64,000 bases of DNA, taken from Saxidomus purpurata (Eukaryota > Mollusca > Bivalvia > Venerida > Veneridae). Location of the stretch: contig JAFMSR010000012.1 in the NCBI GenBank assembly GCA_022818135.1, forward strand, positions 7,493,570 through 7,557,569. Reading direction: 5' to 3'. Both the position numbers and the translations under genes were made by a program. Within the stretch, counting starts at the first letter, position 1; the number at the start of each line of letters is the position of its first letter. The notes beneath the pieces are model-generated. The model did no database searches. It saw only the letters and a program-made list of their open reading frames with translations, and was not told the origin of the DNA. Below are positions 32,547-45,249 of the stretch, piece after piece.

Positions 32547-34081
32547 AAGCAGGTTATTTGGAAAAAAACCTACTTATTAGAATGGCGATGTCGTATGTCG
32601 GGCGGGCGGGCGTCAAACATTGGTTTCCGTTGGATAACTTTAGTTAGGAGTGACCAATTGCAATGAAACTTAGTGTGTAGGTAGCTTGCGTGGAGACGCC
32701 GCTTGGGATTGCATTTGGGGTCACTAGGGTCAAGGTCAAGGCCACTGTTACTAAAAATAGAAAAACGGTTTCCGCTCAATAACTCGAGCTAGGAGTGACC
32801 AATTACAATGAAACTTGGTCTGTAGGTAGCTTGCATGGAGACGCCGCTTGGGATTGCATTTGGGGTCACTAGGGTCAAGGTCAAGGTCACAGTTACTAAA
32901 AATAGAAAAATGGTTTCCGCTCAATAAATCAAGTTAGGAGTGACCAATTACAATGAAACTTGGTCTGTAAGCTTGCGTGGAGACGCCGCTTGGGAGTGCA
33001 TTTGGGGTTACTAGGGTCAGGGTCAAGGTCACTGTAACTAAAAATAGAAAAATAGTTTCCGCTCAATAACTCAAGTTAGGAGTGACTAATTGCAATGAAA
33101 CTTGGTGTGTAGGTAGCTTGTGTAGAGACGACGCTTGGGAGTGCATTTGGGGTTACTAGGTTCAGGGTCAAGGGCACTGTTACTAAAAATAGAAAAATGA
33201 TTTACTCAATAACTCGAGTTAGGAGTGACTAATTGTAATGAAACTTGGTGTGTAGGTAGCTTGTGTGGAGAGGAAGCTTTGGGTTGCATTAGGGGTCACT
33301 AGGGTCAAGGGTCAAGGGCACTGTTACTAAAAATAGATATTTATTTTAGTTTTTAATTGTTATAAGGAAAAAAATTTTTTAGGTCAATCACTTGGCTCAA
33401 GGTCACTGTTACTAAAAACAGATTTTTACTTAATTTTAGTTGTTTGATTGTTTTAAGCCCAAAAAAATTGTTTCGGGGTCAAGGTCACTAGGGTCAAGGT
33501 CAAGGTCAGTGTTACTAAAAATAGATTTTTATTTGTTTTTAGTTTTTAGATTGTTTTAAGCATTTTTTTGGGGTCAAGGTCACTTGGCTCAAGGTCAAGG
33601 TCACTGTTACTTAAATAAATTTTTATTTATTTTTAGTATTTTGATTGTTTTAAGCAAAAAAAAAAATTTTTTCGGGGTCAAGGTCACTAGGGTCAAGGTC
33701 AAGGTCAGTGTAACTAAAAATAGATTTTTATTTATTTTTAGTTTTTAGATTGTTTTAAGCAAAAAAAATTTTTTCGGGGTCAAGGTCACTAGGGTCAAGG
33801 TCAAGGTCAAGGTCACTGTTACTAAAAATAGATTTTTATTTTTTTTAGTTTTTAGATTGTTTTAAGCGAAAACAAATGGGGGTCAAGGTCACTAGGGTCA
33901 AGGTCACTGTTACTTAAAATGTAAAAAAAAAAATTTAGTTTTTAAATTGTAGCGGAAAAAAATTTGGGCCCAAGGTCACAAGGGTCAAGGTCAAGGGCAC
34001 TGTTACTAAGATAGGGAGGAGTCAAGATGACTGTTTTTTTTTTAATTCTACAATTTCTACAGGCGCTGTTTAGACCTGCTT
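32547..34081 (+). mobile_element. Tandem array element rich in TCAAGGTCA
   Basis: Weak inverted ends AAGCAGGT (32547) and ACCTGCTT (34074). The first part has five units of about 143 bases (TTAGGAGTGACCAATTGCAA, TTGGTGTGTAGGTAGCTTG, GGGGTCACTAGGGTCAAGG, GTTACTAAAAATAG). The second has about seven units of about 100 bases (GATTGTTTTAAGC, poly(A/T), GGGGTCAAGGTCACTAGGGT). About twenty exact TCAAGGTCA words occur. Unit 1 lacks the array. No protein is encoded. Confidence 0.8.
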
Positions 34082-34555
34082 TGGCGGCATTGCCGCGTCT
34101 TCTTGTTCTCAATAAGAAGGATGGCGACCAATCATTTTTAAATTAGTTTTCAAGAAAGTGATGTTTGAACATTTCTTCTGCAAAAAATTAAGAAATTCCC
34201 AATGCTTGAACATTAAGAAAAAACGTTGATAAATGACTACAAATTTTACGCAGCTTTTTGCAGAAACTAGTTTCTCTTTATGGTATTTTTTCAGTGTGAA
34301 TACATTTTTAAATCTCAATTCATGTCGTTTCATGAAATATGATAATTGCTTAATATTTGAAATAAAACACAATGGTGAATTACAAAATTTAGAGTTTTAT
34401 TACTGATAAACATGAGATAGGGGTCATTTTCACTGCTTTCGAGGATATACTTCACTAAGTGTCCATTACTTATGAATAAGGCTGGTGATTATTAGGTATT
34501 ACCCTAACAACAAACCAAATTTCATAAAATTCTCAATGCTTGAAAAAATGATGAA
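34082..34555. other. Sequence flanking the array, no gene seen
   Basis: Starts with GGCGGCATTGCCGCGTCTTC, then AT-rich. Absent from unit 1, so it may belong to the same insertion. Confidence 0.4.
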
Positions 34556-35383
34556 ACTGTAGCGATCGCCTTTTAAAGTAAAACTCAGTTATGCAGACGA
34601 TAGGGAACTGAAACTGTGTTTAAATTATAAGGTACCGGAAAAAGACGACAAATCTATTCTCTTATTCATCGTCTGGTAAACAAGCAAGTAGACATGAGTG
34701 GTTTAAACTGAGTGTAAGGACGATAAAAAAAGTTGTCTATCAGACTGTAACACATAACTTGAACATGTATAAACTTAGAACTGATAAGTAGGAGGGGGGG
34801 ATTACTATCCCCCATGAAACGTACAGGATTTTGAAAAAAAACGAAATCTTTCAAAGTCAAAACAAAGATGTTTTAATTTTGATCTTTGGATTGATCCTTT
34901 TCAATATTGAAAATATATATAAAAGAGAGATATATCCTTTGTAAACAAATTAAACCCAGTGTGTTCTGAATTAGATGATATGTCACTATGGGTCGTGTGA
35001 TATATTGAACATTTCGTTTGATATGGATAATCTCCTCAATAAACCACGGTTGCAATTTGCAGGTACACGCAGATGTTTGTTTATGAATGTAGATTTGTGG
35101 ATTCACTTTGAGGGTAGATTTCATGAAAGGAAATAATTAGAAAGTATGTGTAAAAGTAAATCATTTTTTGTGTTGAAAGAAAGAAATTGAAACGGGTTGC
35201 TGTTGTTTCCATCAAAATACATGTACATAACATTTTAATAAAGAAAAGTAAACGGCTAAAGTAACTACGTTTAACTAAAGTTTGACAGTTTGGGGTACCA
35301 TTATAATTAAAGTCCCATGATCACTTGAAATACCGTAATATAGAATGACGAACTTATGTTTAAAATAGAGATAGATAGAGGAT

Positions 35384-35537
35384 ATTTGTTTGTTTTGAGT
35401 GGATATGGAATATATCTAATCGAGAAGTGATACAATTGTAATATTTTCACGAGCGCGAAGCGCGAGTTAAATGTGAAAATTATATCACTTTGAATTGAGA
35501 TATATTCCATATCCACTCAAATCAAACAAATTTTCTT
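35384..35537. repeat. Fold-back with GAGCGCGAAGCGCGAG centre
   Basis: Arms of about 65 bases: TTTGTTTG...GAGTGGATATGGAATATAT on the left and ATATATTCCATATCCACTC on the right, with AAGTGATA / TATCACTT inside. It lies in a stretch that unit 1 lacks. Confidence 0.85.
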
Positions 35538-35763
35538 TTTATGTTATGCTAACTTTTTAAACAAAAGCAAAATTATGTATATGCACTATCTAAAAAAAGT
35601 AGTTCCGGCAGACCTATATCACCCACACTGTGACTGATATAAGATATATATCATCACTCTATATTTCACTGAAATAACACAGTATTTCATTAGTTAGCAT
35701 AAAATGAAAGTGTGTTCTATATAGTATTATTATTACATATATTATTATTATCATAATTATTTC

Positions 35764-36240
35764 GGGCCGCACCAGCGGCCCGCTATATTTAATACGTGGT
35801 GAGTAAAAGATGCATGGAGACTTAAACACTAGATCGGATATATGCGTCTCTCTTCATTGAAATATTGAGGTAATTCTGAGATGAAAAATGTGGACACAGT
35901 CATTTTTTTTTGAAAAGCAAGAGTTGACGTTTGTTTCATAGAGGGCGCAATCTACGCCGATAAAAATAGAGAAAAGCGCTTTTCACGTTTCAGGCGCAAT
36001 CTACGCTGAGAAAAATGGAAATATGATTGCTTTTTCCACTTACACAGCCTTTGACATTATAGAAACGAAGTGCAGTCAACTGAATATTCTTCGATTGCTT
36101 TTTTAATACATATGATATTATCTTAGCTCATTTTTTCCCTGCCACCGTGGTATAATTGGGAGAGCCCTTGTCTCACACACTTTTGTATAAATGTACTTTT
36201 ACGAATCCACGAGTTCGAATCCCACCTATTTTTTTAAAAC
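35764..36240 (+). mobile_element. Hairpin-to-tRNA-like composite element, copy 1
   Basis: Starts with GGGCCGC-ACCA-GCGGCCCGC, then TATATTTAATACGTGGTGAG, CATATATGCGTCTCTC-like text and TTGAAATATTGAGGTA. It ends with a tRNA-like segment (36141-36226) carrying GTGGTATAATTGGGAGAGC, CTCACAC and GAGTTCGAATCCCACC, then seven T. The second copy is inverted at 45766-46097. The loop CTCACAC matches that of tRNA-Val(CAC), but the 3' half of the anticodon arm is interrupted by about 25 bases, so it is not a functional tRNA. Confidence 0.7.
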
Positions 36241-36560
36241 CTTTTTTCTGCTGTTTTAATCATCATTTTTAGCCTTTAAACCATTTAAGAATATTTTACG
36301 GCAAATAATCATAAAAATCTTCATTCTTGTCAAATTAATACGGATTATGGTAATGAAATATTGTGACGTACCAGGAACGGTATATAGGGCATACTGTATA
36401 AATATTATTTTTCGATTCTTGAGGTCAGTTAGTAGATGTGATGTCGTGTCAATTTGTTTGTTCAACCAGAATTGGTTTTCTCGAGTTCTTTTGGGGTCAT
36501 GTCTCAATATCAACCATCACCACCAATTTCTAAAATATTTACATAGAATTATTGTTTGTT

Positions 36561-36630
36561 GGCCCGCTGTGATACTTTGTATCACAGTTTTTCTTGTTAT
36601 TATTATTATTGCTTGTATTCCCGGCCGACC
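36561..36630 (+). repeat. Dispersed hairpin repeat, copy 2
   Basis: GGCCCG then the stem CTGTGATAC / GTATCACAG around TTT, followed by TTTTTCTTGT and (TTA)n, exactly the order seen at 4237. Confidence 0.75.
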
Positions 36631-37394
36631 CTAGGAGTTCTCCTCAGATGACAGGTGAAGGTTGAACAGACAGATGCAGATACTAGGGAATCTTGGAACT
36701 AGACCCTCTATTACTCTAAAACAATGTTAACATATAACTGTCTTTCATTTTTATGTCACTTTATGTCACACCAAACAGTGTTGTCTGAAAGTAGCTTTCC
36801 CTTTTTGCAACATCATTCGCTACATTTAAATAACACATACTTTCGATTTAAGCAGATTCGTTTAACGCCGGTAAGATATATTTCTTGACAATATACTAGT
36901 GTTATATGGACACAGTGGGAAAGATTCTTGATATAATATTTTACCGTCGAGTTAATTTACTGAGTTGTAAATATGAATTGAGAAGGATCTGATAAACTTG
37001 AATTATAATACTAGTAAAACTGGCACTTGAAGTTTGCGCATCCATTGTATGAAGCTATAAGAGCGATATGAACTGAAATTTATATAAACGAACTTTGAAA
37101 TCGAAACACAGTGTATTTGGACTTTAAAACGAGCACCTGGATTGTAGAAATATGAAGTGAAGTGAATTATGAAAGTTATATTCAAATGATCTTCATGCAT
37201 GTTGTATACACTTTTTTCTATTCAAACTTGTAATGATATTGGTTCACGAAAGGTAAGGACAACTTATTTGCCCTTTGTTCTCATAGAATCTGGATCCATG
37301 TTCATCGGGAATCTTCAGTTTTGGCTGAAGTCCATTATTGAGCAGTGCATGTCTTCCACGATACTTTCTGTTTGAATGTTCTTATTTTTTCAAC

Positions 37395-38690
37395 ACCCAT
37401 CATTACTATAAAGGTTTAAAGGTAATTGAATCCTGTGTATATACACACATTCGTGTCCAGACTGTAACTCTGTCACGCATCATAAACTATTTTAAGATAA
37501 CTTGACACACATGTTCAGCACAACAAGACGATATGCCGCGTTCAAAGCCCACGATCTTTCCTCAAAGGTCAAGGTCAGACTTGGAAAACTGTCATAGAAT
37601 ATTGTATACATGGTAATTTTGTCATGCCTGGGAATATTTTAAAACTACATGTCACAACTGTTGAGCACATGGATTTCACATATCACGCGCAAGTCCCACT
37701 TACCTTGAAGGTCAAGGTCACACTTAGAGGTCAGAGGTTTTAGAATCCTGTATATATGCACATGTCTATATTCAGATTGTAACTCTGTTATACATTGAAG
37801 GATTTTAAAATGAGTTGAAAAAAAATGTTCAACACATCGAGATAAAGTGAATCTACCACGTTGCAGAGTTTATTTAGACGTTTCTCAACCCAAGGATGGG
37901 ATTTCCTTAACCACAACTCAATGGACATGGTGCCACCGTTTTAATAGCATTTTCACGGGCAAGAGTGATTCTTTCTCGTTACTCTTTCCTGTTCTATTCC
38001 GTGTATTGCGCAGTTATAGTTACGAGTACTTGAGACGAAACAGTCTTTTTCTAATATACAAAACAAAACATATTTCTCTGTTAAAATCTGTATTTAATCA
38101 ATAAAGCAACAAACGCTTCGAATCAATATAATTCAAGAAACAACAGTCTAATCAAAAAGCTATGTTTCAAAACAATTTCTATAATTGGAAACTTAAATTT
38201 TACGCATAAACTTAACTGTACTGGCATGAGTCATTAATTGTATATTCATTTGGTTTTACTTTGGAATATTTCCAGCTAAGTTGAAGATACCACCATAAAT
38301 AGTGCTGACCTTGACCGTACTGTATTGCATACACTAATTATCATACAGTAATAAGAAATCACTGTGAAAATAGGAATGGTATGAAAAAATGAAAATCAAT
38401 TTTTTCTCGAATTTTACTTCAAAACTGAAGAAAATGAATATCCACAACGCTATGTTTATTTCAAAAATAAAACTTCTACTTTCATTTTTCGATTTCTATG
38501 TGATGTGCTGGCTGCTTATAGATAAGCTAATCTGATTTAAATAAAACTGTTCAAGCGGTGAAGGATAAGATTATCTATCACCGATAAAATGAGCGAAAAT
38601 ATGTATCTCATAGGTGAGAAACGCAAGTCCACAACTTGAAGGTTATTGTCACAGCTTTGAGGGGATTCGTCACTTATTTCTGCTCGTAAT
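37395..38690 (+). mobile_element. Decayed relative of the 170-bp-unit element
   Basis: Keeps ACACATTCGTGTCCAGACTG, CTCAAAGGTCAAGGTCAG and the terminal GGGGATTCGTCACTT near 38660. About 800 bases in the middle have no counterpart. Position matches 26921-28140 of unit 1. Confidence 0.65.
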
Positions 38691-40600
38691 AAATGTAAAT
38701 GTATATCAGTTAGAAAATTATAATATTTTACTTCAAATGCTTTATAAAAACGGGTCCAAGATTACGGTTTGTAGACATAGAACATGAATTGTCTCAAAAC
38801 TTGAAATGGCTTTGTGGCAAAAACTGTGCTGGCAATTTTGTGTGACTTTTCATTAATTAAAAGCAAATCATGGAAATTTCAAATAATTTCACTTTACATT
38901 GTTATATATTTAATTCAGTTTGCTAGTTTTCATCTTTGTATTCTAATATGTTAATTTACCAAAACGTACGTTAAATTAAATGTATGGATAGAAAACTGTA
39001 ACATCGCATGCTGACCTTTTGGACAATAAAGCGAACCACTTTAACCAATTTAGCAAATTTGTATACCAAAATCACAAAAAGAAAAAAATGTGTTAAAGCG
39101 TACAGATATATTATGTATATAGTAAAAATTAAATTTTTCGAGTGCTTTTAAATTTTCGTCGTGGGAGTTTGATATGCCACTAGGTTGTTGACATTGTAAA
39201 GAGAATTTGAGATAGAAATAATCATGATTCCATATCTCAAACAGGAAATCGTTAAGCATTTTATAACAGGAAATGTCAGGGGTAATAGAGTTGGACTGAT
39301 GAAACATTTATGTTACTGACTGTTACAGTCATATTTTCCCAGATAAAGTGATTTGGGGTTATTATTTTGAATACAGGCTTCGTTTGTCTTGTAGCTTCTC
39401 CATCCATTCTCCTGTATGCAAGTTGTGGTATGACACAAATAAGCTACTGTTTTCAATAACCGGACTTAATCATTAAACATTTGATAAGTTTCGTCTCCTG
39501 GAAATTTAAGAATAAGTACGATCAACAGAGGTGTTTAGGTACCCAATGTAGTTATGCGGCTGAAAATTTTCGATAGATTGTTTTAGATTATGAATTGTTT
39601 TGTTATGGAGATTATGAAGGTTAAGATTAATGTTTTCTTTTTGTTTCTTTGCAAACAATTAAGAAAGTTCAGCCGCGCCCTTTCTTTCATTTTTCTTAGC
39701 GCTGGATAACTAGGGTACGCACATACATTGCACTTATCATTTAACTAACAGGTGCAGCGCCTAAAACTGCAGACGGCTAACAACAGTTACCATTTATTTG
39801 TAATTTAAGAATACTTTATCAACATTACACCGCTGACAGAGGAAACTATAGAATAATGATTAAAAGTAATAGCTCCGATATTATTAGCACAAGAGGCTTA
39901 AAGAGAACATCGTTCTTTGGGTTTCTCATCAACCAATCACACAAAAATTTATGTGTCTGTCTGGACTATACATGTATAATAGATATACAGCTAGAACAAT
40001 ACTCCAAATCTAGTGAATTATATCGTCTGCCCTTTCAGCATTCGCTTGCATTTCTATTAGTTTTGATGAACATGTGCTACTACTGCTGTAAATATCTCTA
40101 CTAATGTTGAACAAGACCCATTAGATATTGTTGTGTTGTATATATGTTACTTATAGATGTACATGTACATTTGTAGCAATTAAATATGTTTAAAGTGCAA
40201 TTTCTTCTTAACGGGTTACGACAGAGTAAAGCCAGATTCAAAATAAACACTGTACCTTATTATCACTTTACGAAGTTGAATGTAAGTTGATTGTAATATA
40301 ACTCGAGGTCAAGAATATTGATTACACCAGTAGCATACCATTTTACTTGTCCGTCACTATGGTATACTAAGAGGGTTACTCGGCCTATTTTCTATGCTAG
40401 ACATACATGTCATACTTTATGATTGTGAGGTGTCTGCAGTTTAGTTTACGTATTTCGTTTCTAATTGGACACTAAATTCTTACAAGGAAAGTCTAGGCAG
40501 GTAAGAAATCTAAAGATATGATGCAAAAATTATATTTTGCTTCTTTCATTAACACTTCTTACTTAAAAGTGTGACAAGCGACATCTAAAAGTATCATTCA
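38690..40600 (+). repeat. Y module, copy B
   Basis: Aligned with copy A throughout. The donor-like CAG/GTAAGAA has its GT at 40501-40502. A minus-strand open frame at 39050-39307 resembles one at 46832-47065 but is broken in copies A and C. Confidence 0.75.
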
Positions 40601-41806
40601 TTTACAATTCAAAATTTGAGATTATTTTAAACGCCATCATACAGTTTTCATATATATTGTTAAGAAGGATTTCCAGATTACACATTTACAGAGTTCTTCA
40701 ACTTATACACGTGCCTCAAGACTTGATTTTGTGACAAGAATTGTACTGGCTAATTTTTGTTACTTTTCATAAATTAAAAGCAAACCAAAAGCAAGCTCAC
40801 TTTATTCCTAATACTTTTAAATTATTTTGCTAGTTTTCTTCTTTGTATATTTGGACGTATCAGAATTTGTTTATCGCTGAAAACTGATGGTCTAACAAAT
40901 CGAAGTGTTTAATAGAATGTTCCTATAAAACAAAATTTATTGTATGGATAGATAATTGCCGGCTTACCTTTGGGACATCGATGCGAACCTTTAAACCCAT
41001 TTTAGCAAATTATATACCAATTTTCCTGATTAGAACGTACAGATATATTGTATGGTTAAACATTAAATTATCAGAATGCTTTATTCGTCGCGGGATTCTA
41101 ATATACGTCATGTACATGTATTGTTCGCCGTCATAAAGATAATTTGAGGACGATGTATCTCCAATCAGAAAACCCTTGAGCATGTTATCACAGGAAAGGT
41201 GAGGGACTGGCAAAACATAATTGACTATTGCAGTCAAAATTTTCCAGATAAAAATGAAGATATGTGGAGTCATTTTTTTAATTCACGCCTCGTTTCTGTT
41301 GTAGCATACCAATATATTCAACTGTATGTAAATCGTGTTATGACGTAAATCAGACATGTTTTTACAGTACTAAGCACTTGATAGGTTTCGTGTAGTGGAA
41401 ATTAGTGAAAGTACCACTTTGATCAGCACAATCACCAACAGAAGAACTGTTGGTGTTTAAGTTTCGGAGTATGCGCGGCGAGAGAGACCATGGTGAATAT
41501 ATATTCTCCTAGCAGGGGATATTCCGGAGGTTAAGGTTACTTTTTGGCGAGCATTTATATAAGAAACGTATATGTTTATTGTTTTCAAAGCGTTAAATAA
41601 TTGGACATACATCGATACACAACAAGTATGTTTGCAGCTGTAATTTAGCGCGTAAAATGTAAGCGGTTGTAAATTTAATTCAATAATGGTTAATATAAGA
41701 CAGAACTATGTAGCTATTGCACTTTACACCTCATGGAAAGGGAAATTATAGAATTATACTTTAATCAACAGTATCACCTCAGGCATTACACTTACTATAG
41801 AAATGA

Positions 41807-42070
41807 ACACCCGGTTAGCACAATTGGTAGAGCACGAGACTTGTAATCTCGGGGTTGCGGGTTCGATTTCCGGGGCTGACCAACTAAAATTACTAACAGT
41901 CCTTCGGATGAGACTTTAAAACCAAGGTCCCATGTATGGGTGCTATACACCTGGCATGTATAAGAACCAGAGGTGTCTCTGGAATTGGGACACTTTCTGT
42001 ATCTTGCAATATCCCCGAAACCTAAAATAACTAACATCTTCTGGGGGCGTTGGACATAATGGGAAACCGG
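41807..42070 (+). mobile_element. tRNA-Thr-derived SINE with V-domain-like body
   Basis: The head has TTAGCACAATTGGTAGAGCA (A box), a perfect 5-bp anticodon stem CGAGA / TCTCG with loop CTTGTAA (anticodon TGT, Thr), and GGGTTCGATTTCC (B box). The acceptor stem pairs poorly, so it is not a tRNA gene. The body GTCCTTCGGATGAGACTTTA then AACCAAGGTCCC resembles the conserved V-domain of V-SINEs (from memory). Unit 4 lacks it near 47690, giving an empty site. Confidence 0.75.
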
Positions 42071-43330
42071 TACCAACGATAAAGCCCTAATATACATACA
42101 TACATGTGGATTGCAGAGTAATACATGTATTCAATGTCAACAAACAATGATGTGATATCAAGCATACTATTCCTATAGCATGAAAACAGTTTCGGATTCA
42201 TGCTTTTTATATACAATGTATAATAGATGTACAGCTAGGACAATACTCTAAATATATCCTGCCCGTCATTTTCAGCATTCGCTTGCAATTCTATTAGTTT
42301 TGACCAGTTAGAGATAAAATTAAGCGGGTACCCGAAATAAACATTAATAAACTTTTACCAAGTCATCATTTCAAGTTGAATGTAAATTGATTGTAAAATT
42401 TCTAAGGGTCAGAGAAGATTGATTATATCAATCTATGCAAGTTAAGGCATTAAGTCAGCATACCATTTTACTTGTCCGTCACTGGGAATACTCAGCCTAT
42501 TTTCTACGCTAGATATATATGTCCTACATTACTATGGTGAGGTAATGTTTGTGAGGTGTCTGCGGTCGTTTTTACGTAGTACTGTTCTGTTTGGACTTTA
42601 AATGCTTTAAGAAGCGACGGCAGGTAAGAACTTAAATACTATGATGCAAAAACTATACTATTCTTTTATTTCGCATCAAAAGGTAACGACAACAATTCAA
42701 AAGTTGCCATCATTTTATTTGTCATTATACAGTTTTCATTAATATTGGTAAGAAGTATTTACAGAAAATCCACTTCCTTTCGGATTGAAGTAGCATGTCT
42801 ACAGTATATTATAACGAAATTGCAACAGAGAAATATCTATGCATTTCAAACAATACAGCCTTAGCATTTATAAGCTTTGGTTCAAAACATTGCACAGAAG
42901 ATAGTCGAAGTATTTCTGTCTTTATTCTCCTCAACGTTTTTTTCATTCCATCGGCCTGAAGGACCCTCAAACTGTTATGTCTGCAAAACTTTTAAAAACC
43001 TAAAAAATAATGTGTTAGGATGATAAAGTTGCGATAAGAAATTGCCTTAAATCTATTAAGTTTTAATAAAACGATTATTTGATACCGACAGAAGGTGCTA
43101 CATTTGAACTATTACAATTTCAAGTGGATCTGGTATTATTTTCGTACTGAACGAAACTTTCAAGTATTTTAGGGCTTCTTCAAATATTTAATTCAAACGG
43201 CGGTATATCATTACTTCTCGTTATTGTTTGCTGTGTATTATAAACGTGACATTTCAAATGTTTGTGAAACTAAGGTTTTTAATATTGACGGACGAAATTT
43301 CAATGATTTTCTTAGCTTATACTTGTACAG

Positions 43331-43445
43331 CCGCCGTTGTGCAGTGGAAGCATACTCGCCTCAGGATCGCAGGGTTCATGGTTCGATTCCGTGCCATAGT
43401 GATAGTGTCCTTTAGCAAGGCACGTTAATTCTGCATTGCCTCTAT
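43331..43445 (+). repeat. tRNA-derived SINE, copy in unit 3
   Basis: Best preserved of its family: GTGCAGTGGAAGCATACTCG, CTCAGGATCGCAGG, GGTTCGATTCCGTGCC, then GTGTCCTTTAGCAAGGCACG and TTGCCTCTATCTC. Confidence 0.7.
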
Positions 43446-43639
43446 CTCTCTTAATATAGTCTCGAGAGCGATTTAGTTAATTAATCCGCCACAGGGAATA
43501 AATAAATTTGCACAGACGCTTGATTTTTGAATAGCAATAGTTAGTTTAATCTTATTTATTTTACATCGATATGGATTGTAGAACTACTCTGCTTCCTGTG
43601 AAAAGTATTCGCGCATAAAGAAAGGATTGTGGATCGTGG

Positions 43640-43720
43640 TCAAATGCTGTTGTCAGGATTCGAACGCAATACCTGTTGGTTAGGAGTCCGACTCTCTACC
43701 ACTACACCACGGCACCTCCT
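43640..43720 (-). repeat. tRNA-like SINE head on the minus strand
   Basis: On the minus strand GGTGCCGTGGTGTAGTGGTA, loop CTCCTAA and CGTTCGAATCCTGACA keep the box A/B spacing. The anticodon and T stems contain mismatches, so it is not called as a gene. Confidence 0.5.
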
Positions 43721-45249
43721 CTATAAGTTATCTGTATGGTTTTCGTCACTAATTGTATACAGACGTTACTTGATTTTCTCTGAAAAAGTGATGATACTTT
43801 ATTTCATGTTCCGATTTTGTATTGCTGGTTGCACATTTTTTGCATAAAATATTCACAATTACATTCCCTAATTTAAACAGATTTATGACGGTTAATGCTT
43901 TTGTTGAGAAAAAACAATCACGACTTCTTAAGTATAACCCAGAGTTAACGTTTACAGTGCAATCCTATTTCAAAAACGATTTCATCTACGTGAATTCATA
44001 AGAGTAATGAATTTAGATCAATATAATCCTTATTGTCTATATTAAACATACTTCTTAACTATTAGAACCGTTTCTTTAACATTGATAACAAGTTCAGATC
44101 ACAGGTTCAGTCGGTATATAGGAAAAGTAATATTCTTGAAGTAGTGCTAAATATACCATGATTACCTCAAGGACTTTGGAAAGTTTTGTATCTGTTTTAA
44201 GTGCATACAAGAGTGATACAAGTGAAATAATTATGTGCACAGTATCTAACGTAATGAGGCAATGTTTGCTTCTAGATATACTCTATACTAGAGACTTTAC
44301 CTTTCGAACAAAACTAAGCTTTACGACTTTTGAAGGACAAACACTACTGAAGCAACGATCGTAATTCTCTGAGAAAATTTTTGTAGGTATTATATTTGAC
44401 ATGATACAAAAACTGCCTGACAGTTCATATAACATCAATCATGTAAACGTTTTCGTTTTTGTTTGTTGTTGTTGTTGTTTTTTTGTTGCTTCTATTTTCT
44501 TCATGAGATAATGTCTTGCTACTTTTATAGTAGATTCTGTTTGGTAACAAATGGAGTCAGTGTACAATACCTCATATATGTGATATGATGACGATAAACT
44601 TTAGCATTGCAAGAAAAATGTTACGAGGTCATAAAACTTCATTTACCAAAGTAAATTAGATTTCATCCGAAAATCTTTTATAACCCTAATACAAACATAT
44701 GTATCAGAATTCTTCAATTAACAAGGTATGTTTCTTTACGCAACCATGTTTTCTACCTGACTGGAAATACTTATCGACAGAAATTTCGTAGTAGAAAATA
44801 AATGTGTTTTAATCAAGAAATGTAAACATGTATTGCAGAAAAATGTTGGAAGGAATTGAACCGTTACTAAGAAACACATAAATGTTACATCATGCAGCCG
44901 TTAGATTTTTTGAAGAAAGTTATAACATGTGGATTTAATGCCGAGAATGTTTTCTTTTACTTTCGGATTAACGGTTGTTAGTGTATGACTGCTTCGGTCA
45001 TGTGCAAAGGTTTTCGTTAATTTGACATTGCACATGCACGTATTCTGCTCGAAGTATCTACTAACTGCATTTAAAGTCATTGTAGTGTTAAGATATGTAA
45101 CATAATGATATAGGTGTATTTAAAGTATTTAAAAAATGCAATTTTGGATATGTTCTACCGATATGCATTTTACAACTCCGATAGTGTTCGAAAAAATGTA
45201 GATTTATAAAGTTCACAAAAAGTTGATTTATTACGTAAAGGGGTTCTTT

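Larger units (their letters stand above)
30810..40600 (+). repeat. Segmental duplication, unit 2
   Basis: Paralogue of unit 1 (anchors listed there). It carries its own insertions: 31315-31564, about 32100-34550 and about 35375-36740. It ends where unit 3 begins, near 40600. Confidence 0.8.

Noticed and set aside
26921..34081. A CRISPR array
   Set aside because: Repeats are contiguous, 100-178 bases long and without unique spacers, and the window is eukaryotic.
36141..36226. A functional tRNA-Val or tRNA-Sec gene
   Set aside because: The CTCACAC loop fits Val(CAC), but about 25 extra bases interrupt the anticodon arm and the stems do not close; Sec lacks its long acceptor and variable arms.
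41807..41883. A functional tRNA-Thr gene
   Set aside because: The anticodon arm is perfect, but the acceptor stem has only about three pairs, and a SINE body follows.
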